From the NCBI GenBank assembly GCA_025450395.1, contig JANWHK010000039.1, positions 1-34,346 on the forward strand: 34,346 bases of DNA, read 5' to 3'. Each line of letters opens with the position of its first letter. Position 1 is the stretch's first letter. Source of the DNA: Bacteroidia bacterium. Lineage in GTDB: Bacteria; Bacteroidota; Bacteroidia; NS11-12g; UBA955. This document shows, piece after piece, positions 16,510-24,653 of the stretch. Made by a program: the position numbers and the translations under genes. The notes under the pieces are model-generated. The model was not told the DNA's origin. It saw nothing but the letters and a program-made list of their open reading frames with translations, and did no database searches.

Positions 16510-19500
16510 ATTAATAAGTTAAAAATCATATGGTTTTTTAATTTCATTTTATTCTGCAGCCTGTCAGAAGCACAATCGGTTTCAGGTAATTTAAAGCATA
16601 GACTCGTAAGCGTCAACCGGGATACCATTGTTTTGGATACGCTCAACATCGTCATGCAGAGTGTGGATGTATACCTCAATGGTGCAAAAATAAACAAGGG
16701 GTTTTATGTTGATTATGAAAGGTCTGCCCTGGTGTTTGATTCCAGCCTCCTGAACCGTGAAATAGAGGTGTTTTACCGCGTGTTTGAATTCAGGAAACGA
16801 TTTTTCTATGCCCATAAGCCGTTTATACTGATAGAACCCACTTTTTTCCAGGAACCGAGATATTATTACAACTACGATAAAAGTCCGGCCGGAAATGGCC
16901 TGTTGTTCACTGACGGGTTGAACGTCAACGGAAACATTGCAAGAGGCCTGGGTTTTGGCAATAACCAGGATGTAGTGCTGAACAGTAACCTGAACCTGCA
17001 GTTAAACGGCAACCTGGGAAAGGGCGTTTCCATATTGGCAGCCATCAGCGACGAGAATAACCCGATACAACCCCAGGGCAATACACAGCAGATACAGGAT
17101 TTTGACAAGGTATTCATTTCCATCACGAAGGACAGCAATACAATCACTGTGGGTGACTTCCTGATGGTAGCCAATACCAATAATTATTTCATGAAATATT
17201 ATAAAAAGTCAAGAGGTGTGCAGTTTGATTTCAATAAAAAGGGTAATATCAAGTATAATTTTCATGCAGATGCTGCCGTGTCCAGGGGAAGGTTTGTGCG
17301 AAATGAAATACAAGGTCAGGAAGGCAACCAGGGACCCTACCGTCTGCAGGGCAGCAATGGCGAATTGAACATCATTGTCATTTCCGGTACTGAAAAGGTA
17401 TATGTGGATGGGGAGAAACTGGAAAGAGGCCAGCAGAACGATTACGTGATAGATTATAACACGGGAGAGATCATTTTTATGCCGCGCAGGCTGATCACCA
17501 AGTTTAACCGTATTGTCATTGAATTCCAGTACAGCGACCGGAATTATTCACGTTCTGTATTTACAATCGGAAATGAATTCAAGACTAATAAATGGTTGAG
17601 TTCCGTGAATTATTTTACAGAGCAGGATAACAGGTTCCAGCCTACTGACACATCAAACAGTTCCTCGATCCAGGGCATACTTGAAAATGCTGGTGACAAC
17701 CCTGCGGTTTACCAGTTTGAGAAAAGATATGACCAGTTCCAGCCCGATAGGGTAAACTACCGAAAGATCGATTCGCTGACAAATACCATCTATTTGTATA
17801 CAAATTCTCCGACAAGTGACACCGTGTTTTATACAACTGCTTTTTCACTTGTGGGCCAGGGCAAGGGTAATTATATCCAGTTGTCGACTTCTGCAAACGG
17901 AAGGGTCTACGCATGGGTACAGCCTGTGAACAATATACCGCAAGGGAGTTATGAGCCCTACATCGTGCTGGTGGCACCAAAACGCATGCAGATGTTGACA
18001 GCCAATACCAGGTTTAAACCCAGTGAGCATTTTGAATTTACTGCCGAAGGAGCCTACACCAATAATAACCAGAATACATACAGCAGCCTTGACAAGCGTA
18101 ATGACGATGGACTTGGTTTGTTTTTGGCGGCCAGGCAGAAAGATCTTAAATATAAGGAACTCAAGATCAGCAGTGGCTTGAAAATGGAATATATAAGCCG
18201 CAATTTTACCTATGTGGAACGTTACCGTGCGGTGGAGTTCAACAGGATATGGAACAGGCAGCTGAACAATAATACCAGTACCGTTCTGCAGGCAAACGAG
18301 ATTGTGTCTACGATTAACACGGCATTGCTTTTCAAGGAAAAACACAACCTGGTCATCGAAGCTTCAAATTATAACAAGGGTAAGATATTTAAAGGTTACA
18401 GGGGTTATGGCAATTACACATTCGGGGGTAAAAAACTACAGGCCAACCTGAACGGCGAACAGGTGTATATTGAAGACCGCACTTTTACTTTCCTGAACAA
18501 GAACCAGTCACATCATTATATTTTTGAGAGTGTTTACAGTTTGGATAAGGTGAAGTTGGGGGTCAATGCAGGTATTGAAGAAAGCAGGTTCAATACGGAT
18601 ACCGGTTCAGTTCTTGGCTCCTCATCTTTCAGGTACCACCAGGTGTCTGCTTTTTTCCAGGGCATCAACAGCTTGAAATGGCTTTATAAACTGGAGGGGT
18701 CGCTCAGGAATGATTTTTCTCCTGACAGCGGAGGATTCAGTTTTGCCTCTACGGGTATTAACCTGTTAGGAAACCTGGAACACGTCAGTAAAAAATTGAA
18801 CCGCCTGAATATTGTCGGTTCATTCAGGCAGCTCAACCTGGCAGGTATACAGAATGATGACGAGGTAATCCTTGGAAGGATAGAGTATAATGCCGCATTC
18901 TTCAAGAAGGTGGTCACCAGCTCTACCTATTACCAGATTGGTACCGGGCGGGAACAGAAAAGACAATTTTCATTTACGCTGGTCCAGCCCGGAAACGGTA
19001 CACATGTATGGAATGACTACAACGGCAATGGCATAGAAGAGGTCAATGAGTTTGAACTGACTGTGTATAAGGACCAGGGTAAATATGTAAAGGTATTCCT
19101 TCCGACCAACGAGTTCATTAAAAGCAATACCAATGAGTTTAACCAGACTTTCCGTATACAGGCCCCCAGCACCTGGCAGAACGGGAATGCATTTAAAAAA
19201 TTCCTGAACAGGTTCAATACCATAACCTCCTATAAGGCCGACAGGAGAATTACCGATAACAGCCTGCTCACTATTATCAATCCATTTAAATTGAATGTGA
19301 CGGATTCATCATTGATCGCGGTGAACAGCCTGATCAAGCAAACCACCTTTTTTAACCGTTCAAATGCAAGGTTTGGAATAGAACACAACATACAGACCAA
19401 TAAAGGCAAACAGTTCCTGAGCAGCGGTTTTGAGTGGAGGCAATACGACAAACACAGCGCAATATTGCGTTTTGGACTTACCCGGAAAATCAATTTATTG

Positions 19501-19968
19501 TTAAACGGGGAACTTTCCTCAAAGCAGAACAGGAACGATTTTTTCGAGAACAGAAATTATAAGTACCAGGCGAGAATCATTAATCCTGAGATATTTTACC
19601 AAACGCAGAAAGGCATAAGGGTGGGTACTTATTTTAAGTATACTGAAGCAGTCAACGCGCCGGAATACGGGAATGACCAGGCTTATATACAGGAATATGG
19701 ACTTGACTTCCGGTATTTTATCATTAACCGCGGAAATATCGATGCAAAAATAGCATCACACCAGATCAAGTTTACAGGGAATCCTAACAGTCCTTTGGCA
19801 TTTGATATTTTGAATGGTTTGAGCAACGGTCATAACCTGACCTGGAATGTCAGTTTCGGGGGTAAAGCCAAAGGTAATATACAGATCAATTTATCCTACG
19901 AAGGCAGGAAAACACCGGTGTTCAAGACCATACACATCGGCAGGGCAGAAGCAAGGTATATTTTTTAA
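16510..19968 (+). CDS. Large outer-membrane protein, apparently ATT-started
   Basis: An exported protein of about 1152 residues. The first canonical start in this frame is TTG at 16633, but the open frame upstream encodes a clear signal peptide (NKLKIIWFFNFILFCSLSEAQ) beginning right after ATT codons at 16507 and 16510. Between the in-frame stop at 16459 and this peptide there is no ATG, GTG, TTG or CTG, so an ATT (or ATA) start, or an indel in the T-run at 16534-16539, is needed. The mature part has a beta-rich N-domain (VYLNGAKINKGFYVDYERSA), glycine- and asparagine-rich segments (NGNIARGLGFGNNQDV) and long barrel-like strands ending in an aromatic residue (ARYIF). An EF-hand-like loop DYNGNGIEEVNEFE lies at 836-849. 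I do not recognise a named family. It begins 2 bp after the kinase stop, so the genes are probably co-expressed. Confidence 0.75.
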   Translation: MNKLKIIWFFNFILFCSLSEAQSVSGNLKHRLVSVNRDTIVLDTLNIVMQSVDVYLNGAKINKGFYVDYERSALVFDSSLLNREIEVFYRVFEFRKRFFYAHKPFILIEPTFFQEPRYYYNYDKSPAGNGLLFTDGLNVNGNIARGLGFGNNQDVVLNSNLNLQLNGNLGKGVSILAAISDENNPIQPQGNTQQIQDFDKVFISITKDSNTITVGDFLMVANTNNYFMKYYKKSRGVQFDFNKKGNIKYNFHADAAVSRGRFVRNEIQGQEGNQGPYRLQGSNGELNIIVISGTEKVYVDGEKLERGQQNDYVIDYNTGEIIFMPRRLITKFNRIVIEFQYSDRNYSRSVFTIGNEFKTNKWLSSVNYFTEQDNRFQPTDTSNSSSIQGILENAGDNPAVYQFEKRYDQFQPDRVNYRKIDSLTNTIYLYTNSPTSDTVFYTTAFSLVGQGKGNYIQLSTSANGRVYAWVQPVNNIPQGSYEPYIVLVAPKRMQMLTANTRFKPSEHFEFTAEGAYTNNNQNTYSSLDKRNDDGLGLFLAARQKDLKYKELKISSGLKMEYISRNFTYVERYRAVEFNRIWNRQLNNNTSTVLQANEIVSTINTALLFKEKHNLVIEASNYNKGKIFKGYRGYGNYTFGGKKLQANLNGEQVYIEDRTFTFLNKNQSHHYIFESVYSLDKVKLGVNAGIEESRFNTDTGSVLGSSSFRYHQVSAFFQGINSLKWLYKLEGSLRNDFSPDSGGFSFASTGINLLGNLEHVSKKLNRLNIVGSFRQLNLAGIQNDDEVILGRIEYNAAFFKKVVTSSTYYQIGTGREQKRQFSFTLVQPGNGTHVWNDYNGNGIEEVNEFELTVYKDQGKYVKVFLPTNEFIKSNTNEFNQTFRIQAPSTWQNGNAFKKFLNRFNTITSYKADRRITDNSLLTIINPFKLNVTDSSLIAVNSLIKQTTFFNRSNARFGIEHNIQTNKGKQFLSSGFEWRQYDKHSAILRFGLTRKINLLLNGELSSKQNRNDFFENRNYKYQARIINPEIFYQTQKGIRVGTYFKYTEAVNAPEYGNDQAYIQEYGLDFRYFIINRGNIDAKIASHQIKFTGNPNSPLAFDILNGLSNGHNLTWNVSFGGKAKGNIQINLSYEGRKTPVFKTIHIGRAEARYIF

Positions 19969-20003
19969 AATTATTATGCGTAATATTGTCCTCTACATTC
20001 TAA

Positions 20004-20948
20004 ATGAAAACCAGGATAGGTATACTTGGCCTTGGTGGCGTCGGAGGTTTTGTCGGTGGACAATTGGCTGAAAAATATACAGGCTCAGCGACTATCGAAG
20101 TCATATTCATTACCAGGCCTGCTAGTGAAAAGATCATTCAGGAAAAGGGTTTGAAGCTTATTATAGCGGAAAAGGAAAAGACCATAAACCCGGACATTGT
20201 TTCATCTGATCCGAATCGCATCGGCCAGCTGGATTTATTGATCTGTGCAACCAAAAGTTATGACCTGGAGGAAAGTTTGGTTCCGCTCAAAACCTGCATA
20301 ACAGAAAATACCATTATTTTGCCTTTGTTGAACGGGGTGGATGCTGCGGGAAGGATAGAGGCCATGTATCCGATGGCAGAGGTAGTACAGGGTTGTATTT
20401 ATATTGTGTCGCGCATTCTTGAACCAGGAGTTGTAAAGGTAACAGGCAATAGCCATGCCTTGTATTTTGGTTCTGGCGATATATCGATTAAAAAGCTGGA
20501 TAGATTGCAGGATATTTTGATTATGGCCGGTATCAACTCCTATCTGTTCGGCAATATCCATCAGACAATCTGGGAGAAATTCCTGTTTATTTCAGCCATT
20601 GCAAGCATGACGAGTTACCTGGATAAGCCCTTGGGAGAAATCCTTGAGAATATGGAATCCAAAGATATGCTGACACAATTATTGCAGGAATTCATAGAGG
20701 TTGCAAAGGCCCATCATGTTAATTTTGATGCGGATATATTTGAAAAGACGCTTCTCAGGATGGAAAAACTGCCTTACGAGACCACCTCTTCCATGCACAA
20801 TGATTTTAAGAAAGGCGGAAGGACGGAATACCGTTCACTGACCGGATATGTAGTGGATCTTGGGGACCAGTATGGTATTGAAACAAAAATGTATGACAAG
20901 GTACTGGCGGTATTGAAGAGAAGGGATCCTTCGGGTGCCTCAGGGTAA
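20004..20948 (+). CDS. panE: Ketopantoate reductase (PanE/ApbA family)
   Basis: A 314-residue cytoplasmic NADPH-dependent enzyme reducing 2-dehydropantoate to pantoate for CoA biosynthesis. The Rossmann motif is GILGLGGVGGFVGG at about residues 6-19. It is followed by the conserved lysine in ATKSYDLE, the LLNGVD segment, and the C-terminal substrate domain with WEKFLFISAIASMTS and SSMHNDFKKGGRTEY. Length is normal. The ATG at 20004 follows a TAATATTG -7-like word. The last codons (DPSGASG and the stop) are supplied by a 22-bp repeat of the CCTTCG...CTCAGG type, so the natural C-terminus may have been altered by repeat insertion. Some ApbA/PanE homologues reduce other 2-keto acids, so the exact substrate is probable rather than certain. 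Confidence 0.87.
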   Translation: MKTRIGILGLGGVGGFVGGQLAEKYTGSATIEVIFITRPASEKIIQEKGLKLIIAEKEKTINPDIVSSDPNRIGQLDLLICATKSYDLEESLVPLKTCITENTIILPLLNGVDAAGRIEAMYPMAEVVQGCIYIVSRILEPGVVKVTGNSHALYFGSGDISIKKLDRLQDILIMAGINSYLFGNIHQTIWEKFLFISAIASMTSYLDKPLGEILENMESKDMLTQLLQEFIEVAKAHHVNFDADIFEKTLLRMEKLPYETTSSMHNDFKKGGRTEYRSLTGYVVDLGDQYGIETKMYDKVLAVLKRRDPSGASG

Positions 20949-20949
20949 C
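20928..20949 (+). repeat. 22-bp CCTTCG...CTCAGG repeat, copy 2
   Basis: CCTTCGGGTGC followed by CTCAGGGTAAC. The panE stop codon TAA lies inside it (20946-20948). Spaced exactly 24 bp from copy 3. Confidence 0.75.
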
Positions 20950-20951
20950 AT

Positions 20952-20973
20952 CCTTCGAGAACCTCAGGATGAC
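20952..20973 (+). repeat. 22-bp CCTTCG...CTCAGG repeat, copy 3
   Basis: CCTTCGAGAAC followed by CTCAGGATGAC, in the same orientation as copy 2, in the gap between panE and the thioesterase gene. Confidence 0.75.
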
Positions 20974-21040
20974 AAAATGCTTTTTGACTCGACAAATTCT
21001 ACTTGCAATTCAAGCGCAAATTCACTTAATTGCATACGAT

Positions 21041-21496
21041 ATGACAGAACTGACAATACGCATCGACTGGAGCGAACTTGATTTATACGGTCATGTCAAC
21101 AATGTGATGATTTTTAAATATATCCAGGCGGCCAGGATAAATTATTGTGAAAAAATCGGAATGGACATCCTGAACGATAAGGAAAAGCCTGGTTTTATTG
21201 TGGCTGCCAGCAATGTGCTGTATAAGAAGAAGATATTATATCCGGGGCAACTCAGGGTGGAATCCCAGGTGCAATGGTTGAAAAATACAAGTTTCCAGTT
21301 GGACCATTTGATCTATAATGAACATAATGAAACGGTAGTGGAGGCCTATGATATCATTGTCGTATATGATTATGAAAAGAATTCCAAGACAGCCATCACC
21401 GATGAATTGCGTAAAACTATAGAACAGGTAGAGAACCGAATGTTCAGCAGTTTGTCAAAAGATTCCGCACAAGCACAATACCCGGATATAGAGTAA
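21041..21496 (+). CDS. Acyl-CoA thioesterase, hot-dog fold (4HBT/YbgC-FadM type)
   Basis: A 151-residue cytoplasmic hot-dog protein. I chose the ATG at 21041 because it begins directly before the domain (MTELTIRIDWSELDLYGHVNN); the frame extends 72 bp further upstream only through repeat-derived sequence. The 4HBT active-site segment is WSELDLYGHVNNVMIFKYIQ, in which the D-x-x-G-H-V-N-N positions the catalytic acid. It probably hydrolyses acyl- or aroyl-CoA thioesters; the acyl group cannot be deduced. Length fits the family. It lies convergent to the GT39 gene; the gap holds hairpins and a heptad array. Confidence 0.87.
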   Translation: MTELTIRIDWSELDLYGHVNNVMIFKYIQAARINYCEKIGMDILNDKEKPGFIVAASNVLYKKKILYPGQLRVESQVQWLKNTSFQLDHLIYNEHNETVVEAYDIIVVYDYEKNSKTAITDELRKTIEQVENRMFSSLSKDSAQAQYPDIE

Positions 21497-21562
21497 TGGT
21501 TGTTGACAGTTGACATAAGTTATTTTCTGTTAACGAGCAGCAGATGGCCACCATACGGCAGA

Positions 21563-21575
21563 CATGCTACGCATG
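21563..21575. other. Small perfect hairpin CATGC-TAC-GCATG
   Basis: Five-base-pair stem with a 3-base loop in the convergent gap between the thioesterase and GT39 genes. There is no T-tract, so a classical terminator is not supported. Confidence 0.4.
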
Positions 21576-21592
21576 ACGCCGCATGGCAAAGC

Positions 21593-21614
21593 ATTCCACC
21601 CGAAGCGGCGGAAT
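21593..21614. other. Hairpin between convergent genes
   Basis: ATTCCACC pairs with GGCGGAAT (8 bp, one mismatch) around the loop CGAAGC. It sits between convergent genes and could fold in either transcript; no T-run follows on either side. Confidence 0.45.
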
Positions 21615-21654
21615 TCGCCATGACCGTGTCCTTAAATGATTTCTCCTTCCCCAA

Positions 21655-21738
21655 TTGTAATTTGTAACTTGTAACTTGTAAATTGTAATTTGTAAATTGT
21701 AATTGTCCTCCTCCTTCGTACTTCGTCCTTCGTACTTA
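21655..21738 (-). repeat. Heptad array, 12 units, starting at the GT39 stop codon
   Basis: Read on the minus strand, 12 consecutive 7-bp units run from the TAA stop of the glycosyltransferase gene. The first is TAAGTAC, then GAAGKAC-type units, a short purine-rich transition (GAAGGAG, GAGGACA), and seven RTTACAA/TTTACAA-type units, all in one register. Two different unit families are thus joined without loss of the 7-bp phase. Confidence 0.75.
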
Positions 21739-23466
21739 TTTCCTCTTGTACACAACAAACCCATTCCTGTCCCACAATTCCTTCAAGGTGCTACAAGTAT
21801 CCAGGCCTTCGCGGTCGTTGGTCTTGGCGATGAAAAAAGCAGGGCGGTCGGTCTTTCCATGTATCAGCCATTCTTTCTGCAGGTCGTCGAGTTCAGCTCT
21901 TTCTTGCTCGCTGAGTTGCAGGAATGAATTCGCATTTTTTTGAGCGAAATAGGATTGGTTCACTTTATATAATCCATCGGTGGATTTGAGGGGTTGGATC
22001 TGCGCGTAAAAATAGGGCGCATAACTCTTGTACCCAGTGTGAAAAATGTAGCAGTTATCCTTGCTGTGGGACTGGAAAAATCCTATGGCGGCACCCTGAG
22101 TATGCTGTTCAATTTTAGGGACCAGCATAATTGAGGCCATTGAAATGACCAGCACATTGCCGAGCAATAAGCAACCGAAGGTGATGATGGGTTTGCCTTT
22201 CCAAAGGTTAATGATCAATAAAACAATACCCAGCATGAGTATCACACCCGGAATGATATCGCTTAAATGCCAGCTGACGGGAGCTGCAAAATTAGCCCGT
22301 GTGAATGCATTGTCGAGCTGGCTCAGGAACCAGGGTTTATAGTAGATCATCAACACCGGAAAAATAATCAATGCGGCAGCAATGAATGTGCCAAGCAGGA
22401 TGAGGCTTAATTTATAATACCACCTGAACCTGAATATGCCATGGTTGATGCTCTCCATTGCATATGCGCCCATAAAAGTGAGCGGTAGCCAGCATAGCGA
22501 TGAATAATGGATGATCTTGGTCTTGACAATGGAGAACAGGATAAGCACAACCCAGAATAAGCACTGCATCGTGGTGCGGAAAAGGTTTTCCTGGTAAGTG
22601 TAAAATTCATTCTGTTTCCAGCCTGCCATGGCGATAATGGAAATGGGGAAGCATCCGATAAGCAATACCAGCGGGTGGTAGTAGATCGGTTGCTGGTGCC
22701 CTGCTACATCCTGCGAGAACAGCTCGAGTTGGTATTGTATGAATTCAACTATGAAATAAGGTCCGTTCCTGAGACTTTCAGGAATGAACCAGATGCTGGT
22801 GACCAAACCCGTAGTGAGGATAAAGATGATGAGGTTGTTTAGGCTGAAAAACCAGGTCATCCGTTTGGCAAATACCATTGAGAACAGAACCAGTAATCCC
22901 ACCAATAAAGCCACCGGTCCCTTGCAAAGGATGGCTATGCCTGTGTAAAGGCCTGCGAGCAGGAAATGCCGGTTCGGGTTATATGCACTGCTGTTAAGAA
23001 GCAGGACTTTGTAGAATTCGTAAATGCTCAGGAAAATGAAGAAGTTAAATACAGGGTCGATCAGGCCGGTCTTGAAATAGAAATGCGGTGTGATGGCTCC
23101 TATGTACCCTAATACCCACCAGTGTGCTATATGGCCCTTGAAAATGGTTCTGCCAATGCGATAGATAAGGCATAATGTCAATATGCCGAACACGACATTC
23201 GGAAAACGGGCGGCAAATTCATTGACCCCGAAAATTTTCATGCTAAGGACCTGCATCCAGATAAAAAGCGGAGGTTTTTCCCAGAAAGCCTGGTAATTGA
23301 TCTGGACCTGTGAATAATTTTGGGTGACCAGCATCTCACGCGCGGATTCGGCGAAATTGATTTCGTCCCAATCGAAAAGATGCACGGAGCCTAGGCATGG
23401 TATGAACAGGATACAACCTATGCAGGTGATCCAAAGATAATGAAAAGGATTGACCTGTTGGTTCAT
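21736..23466 (-). CDS. Glycosyltransferase family 39, ArnT-like
   Basis: A 576-residue polytopic membrane glycosyltransferase of the GT-C fold that moves a sugar from a polyprenyl-phosphate donor to a periplasm-facing acceptor. Residues 31-46 hold the acidic first-loop motif FDWDEINFAESAREML, with D34/E35 as likely catalytic acids. EKPPLFIWMQ and FAARFPNVVFG, typical of ArnT and PMT-2 proteins, follow. Eleven or more hydrophobic segments fill the next 350 residues, and a soluble C-terminal region of about 120 residues contains no recognised motif. Its ATG overlaps the stop of the upstream PAP2 gene (23463-23466), so the two are translationally coupled. Lipid A is one possible acceptor (as for ArnT), but a glycoprotein or glycan is equally possible. 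Confidence 0.88.
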   Translation of the reverse strand: MNQQVNPFHYLWITCIGCILFIPCLGSVHLFDWDEINFAESAREMLVTQNYSQVQINYQAFWEKPPLFIWMQVLSMKIFGVNEFAARFPNVVFGILTLCLIYRIGRTIFKGHIAHWWVLGYIGAITPHFYFKTGLIDPVFNFFIFLSIYEFYKVLLLNSSAYNPNRHFLLAGLYTGIAILCKGPVALLVGLLVLFSMVFAKRMTWFFSLNNLIIFILTTGLVTSIWFIPESLRNGPYFIVEFIQYQLELFSQDVAGHQQPIYYHPLVLLIGCFPISIIAMAGWKQNEFYTYQENLFRTTMQCLFWVVLILFSIVKTKIIHYSSLCWLPLTFMGAYAMESINHGIFRFRWYYKLSLILLGTFIAAALIIFPVLMIYYKPWFLSQLDNAFTRANFAAPVSWHLSDIIPGVILMLGIVLLIINLWKGKPIITFGCLLLGNVLVISMASIMLVPKIEQHTQGAAIGFFQSHSKDNCYIFHTGYKSYAPYFYAQIQPLKSTDGLYKVNQSYFAQKNANSFLQLSEQERAELDDLQKEWLIHGKTDRPAFFIAKTNDREGLDTCSTLKELWDRNGFVVYKRK

Positions 23467-24113
23467 GACTTGAATTTAATAATGGGGTTGAGCCAGACAG
23501 GTGTTTTGAATATCATGTGCATAAAATAATAACTTAAAAGTGCGATTGTAAAACCTATCAGTGCACCTGCGTATACATCCATGAGGTAATGCTGTGCCAC
23601 ATATACCCTGGAGTATCCCGAAAGGCAGGCCAGTAAAAACAAGAGGAACTGTACCCAGCCGTTCTTGCTTACGAAACCGACCAGTGCAAGGGACGAGAAT
23701 GCCGCAAGGGTATGGCCGGAAGGAAAACTGTTGTTGGAATGTAAACGGATACCCTTGACATGGTGGAAGGGAATGTGTTGTTCATTCAGCCAGTGATAGG
23801 GCCTGTTGAAATCAGTAAAGAGCTGGTGCTTGAATAAAAAAATAAGTAAAGTGCTTAAACACATAGTCACCACAATAGTCAAAAACATTCTCTTTTCGGT
23901 AAATAAACCCAGTATAATCACAAATATAATGTAGGCAAGTTCGGGTAAACGGGTCACATGATACATCATGACATCCGTAAATGCAGTGAAATGAGAGTTG
24001 ATAAACAGGAGTGAAACGGACTTGTCATACAGGAGGATATATGGCAGGACACCTACTGCCAGAATAAGATGGCACCTGATTGAAACTGTTTTATCTTTGA
24101 AATAGGAATTCAA
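23463..24113 (-). CDS. PAP2-family membrane phosphatase
   Basis: A 216-residue membrane phosphatase with about five spans. The three PAP2 motifs are present: K95...R104-P105 (FKHQLFTDFNRP, spacing K-x8-RP rather than the textbook K-x6-RP), PSGH at 131-134, and S168-R169-x5-H175-x3-D179. The active site faces the periplasm in this family; substrates include undecaprenyl pyrophosphate, phosphatidylglycerophosphate and lipid A phosphates. The start is TTG at 24113, giving a basic N-terminus before the first helix. The ATGA overlap with the ArnT-like transferase suggests a shared role in lipid-linked glycan or lipid A remodelling, for instance recycling of the polyprenyl-phosphate donor; this is inferred from context. 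Confidence 0.88.
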   Translation of the reverse strand: MNSYFKDKTVSIRCHLILAVGVLPYILLYDKSVSLLFINSHFTAFTDVMMYHVTRLPELAYIIFVIILGLFTEKRMFLTIVVTMCLSTLLIFLFKHQLFTDFNRPYHWLNEQHIPFHHVKGIRLHSNNSFPSGHTLAAFSSLALVGFVSKNGWVQFLLFLLACLSGYSRVYVAQHYLMDVYAGALIGFTIALLSYYFMHMIFKTPVWLNPIIKFKS

Positions 24114-24203
24114 TTTAAAATTTTTACAAATATTGGTAAAAATTTATTTCCCAAGTAATAAAAATTGATTTAAATTGCGTGTATATTTTTTAATCAAGAA
24201 ATT

Positions 24204-24599
24204 ATGCCGAAAAAACAGAGTAGAGCACAAGTGGTTTTAGAGTTTCCAATTAATTGCTCTCCAAGTATTCTATATAACTATATTAATAATGCTTCAGGAC
24301 TTCAGGAATGGTTTGCACGCAAGGTGACTACCAAAAGCAGGACGGATTATGTGTTTGAATTTGATGATGGGCAGGAGACAAGGGCTACACTGTTGAAATC
24401 GGTCAATAACAGGCTTTCAAGATTCAAGTGGGAAAATACACCTGAGGATGAGTATATGGAAATGGAGATTATAGTGGATGAACTGACTGAGGATGTGGCT
24501 GTAAAGATTACTGAATTCTGCAACATCGATGAAAAAAGGGAAATTGCGGAACTTTGGACCAGCCAGTTTGAAACCCTGAGGGATGTAGTCGGCGCCTAG
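24204..24599 (+). CDS. START-like domain protein (SRPBCC superfamily)
   Basis: A 131-residue cytoplasmic protein with the helix-grip SRPBCC fold. The features are a short basic N-terminus, the conserved start VVLEFPINCSPSILYNYINNASGLQEWFA, a beta-sheet region (YVFEFDDGQETRATLL, LSRFKWE) and a long C-terminal helix (WTSQFETLRDVVG). It corresponds to the START-like family common and conserved in Bacteroidota, whose function is unknown; it resembles AHSA1-type proteins and may bind a hydrophobic ligand or a protein partner. It lies 54 bp upstream of the LptF/LptG gene in the same direction and may share its transcript; an intervening stem-loop could separate them. Confidence 0.82.
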   Translation: MPKKQSRAQVVLEFPINCSPSILYNYINNASGLQEWFARKVTTKSRTDYVFEFDDGQETRATLLKSVNNRLSRFKWENTPEDEYMEMEIIVDELTEDVAVKITEFCNIDEKREIAELWTSQFETLRDVVGA

Positions 24600-24608
24600 C
24601 CTGTTTTT

Positions 24609-24640
24609 GGAACACAGTTTGCTCTTTAAGCAATAGTTCC
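24609..24640 (+). other. Stem-loop between the START-like and LptF/G genes
   Basis: Outer stem GGAAC/GTTCC and inner stem TTGCT/AGCAA with loop CTTTA. There is no T-tract after it, so it may be an RNA-stability or leader structure rather than an intrinsic terminator. Confidence 0.4.
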
Positions 24641-24653
24641 CAGATTATTCTCA

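Noticed and set aside
21494-21521. Possible sixth heptad array after the thioesterase stop (GTTGACA twice)
   Set aside because: Only two similar units are present and the stop-containing heptad does not resemble them; below what chance can produce.
21567-21764. Minus-strand open frame across the gap after the GT39 stop
   Set aside because: It reads through the heptad array and a hairpin region, and overlaps the end of the real GT39 gene; no protein-like composition.
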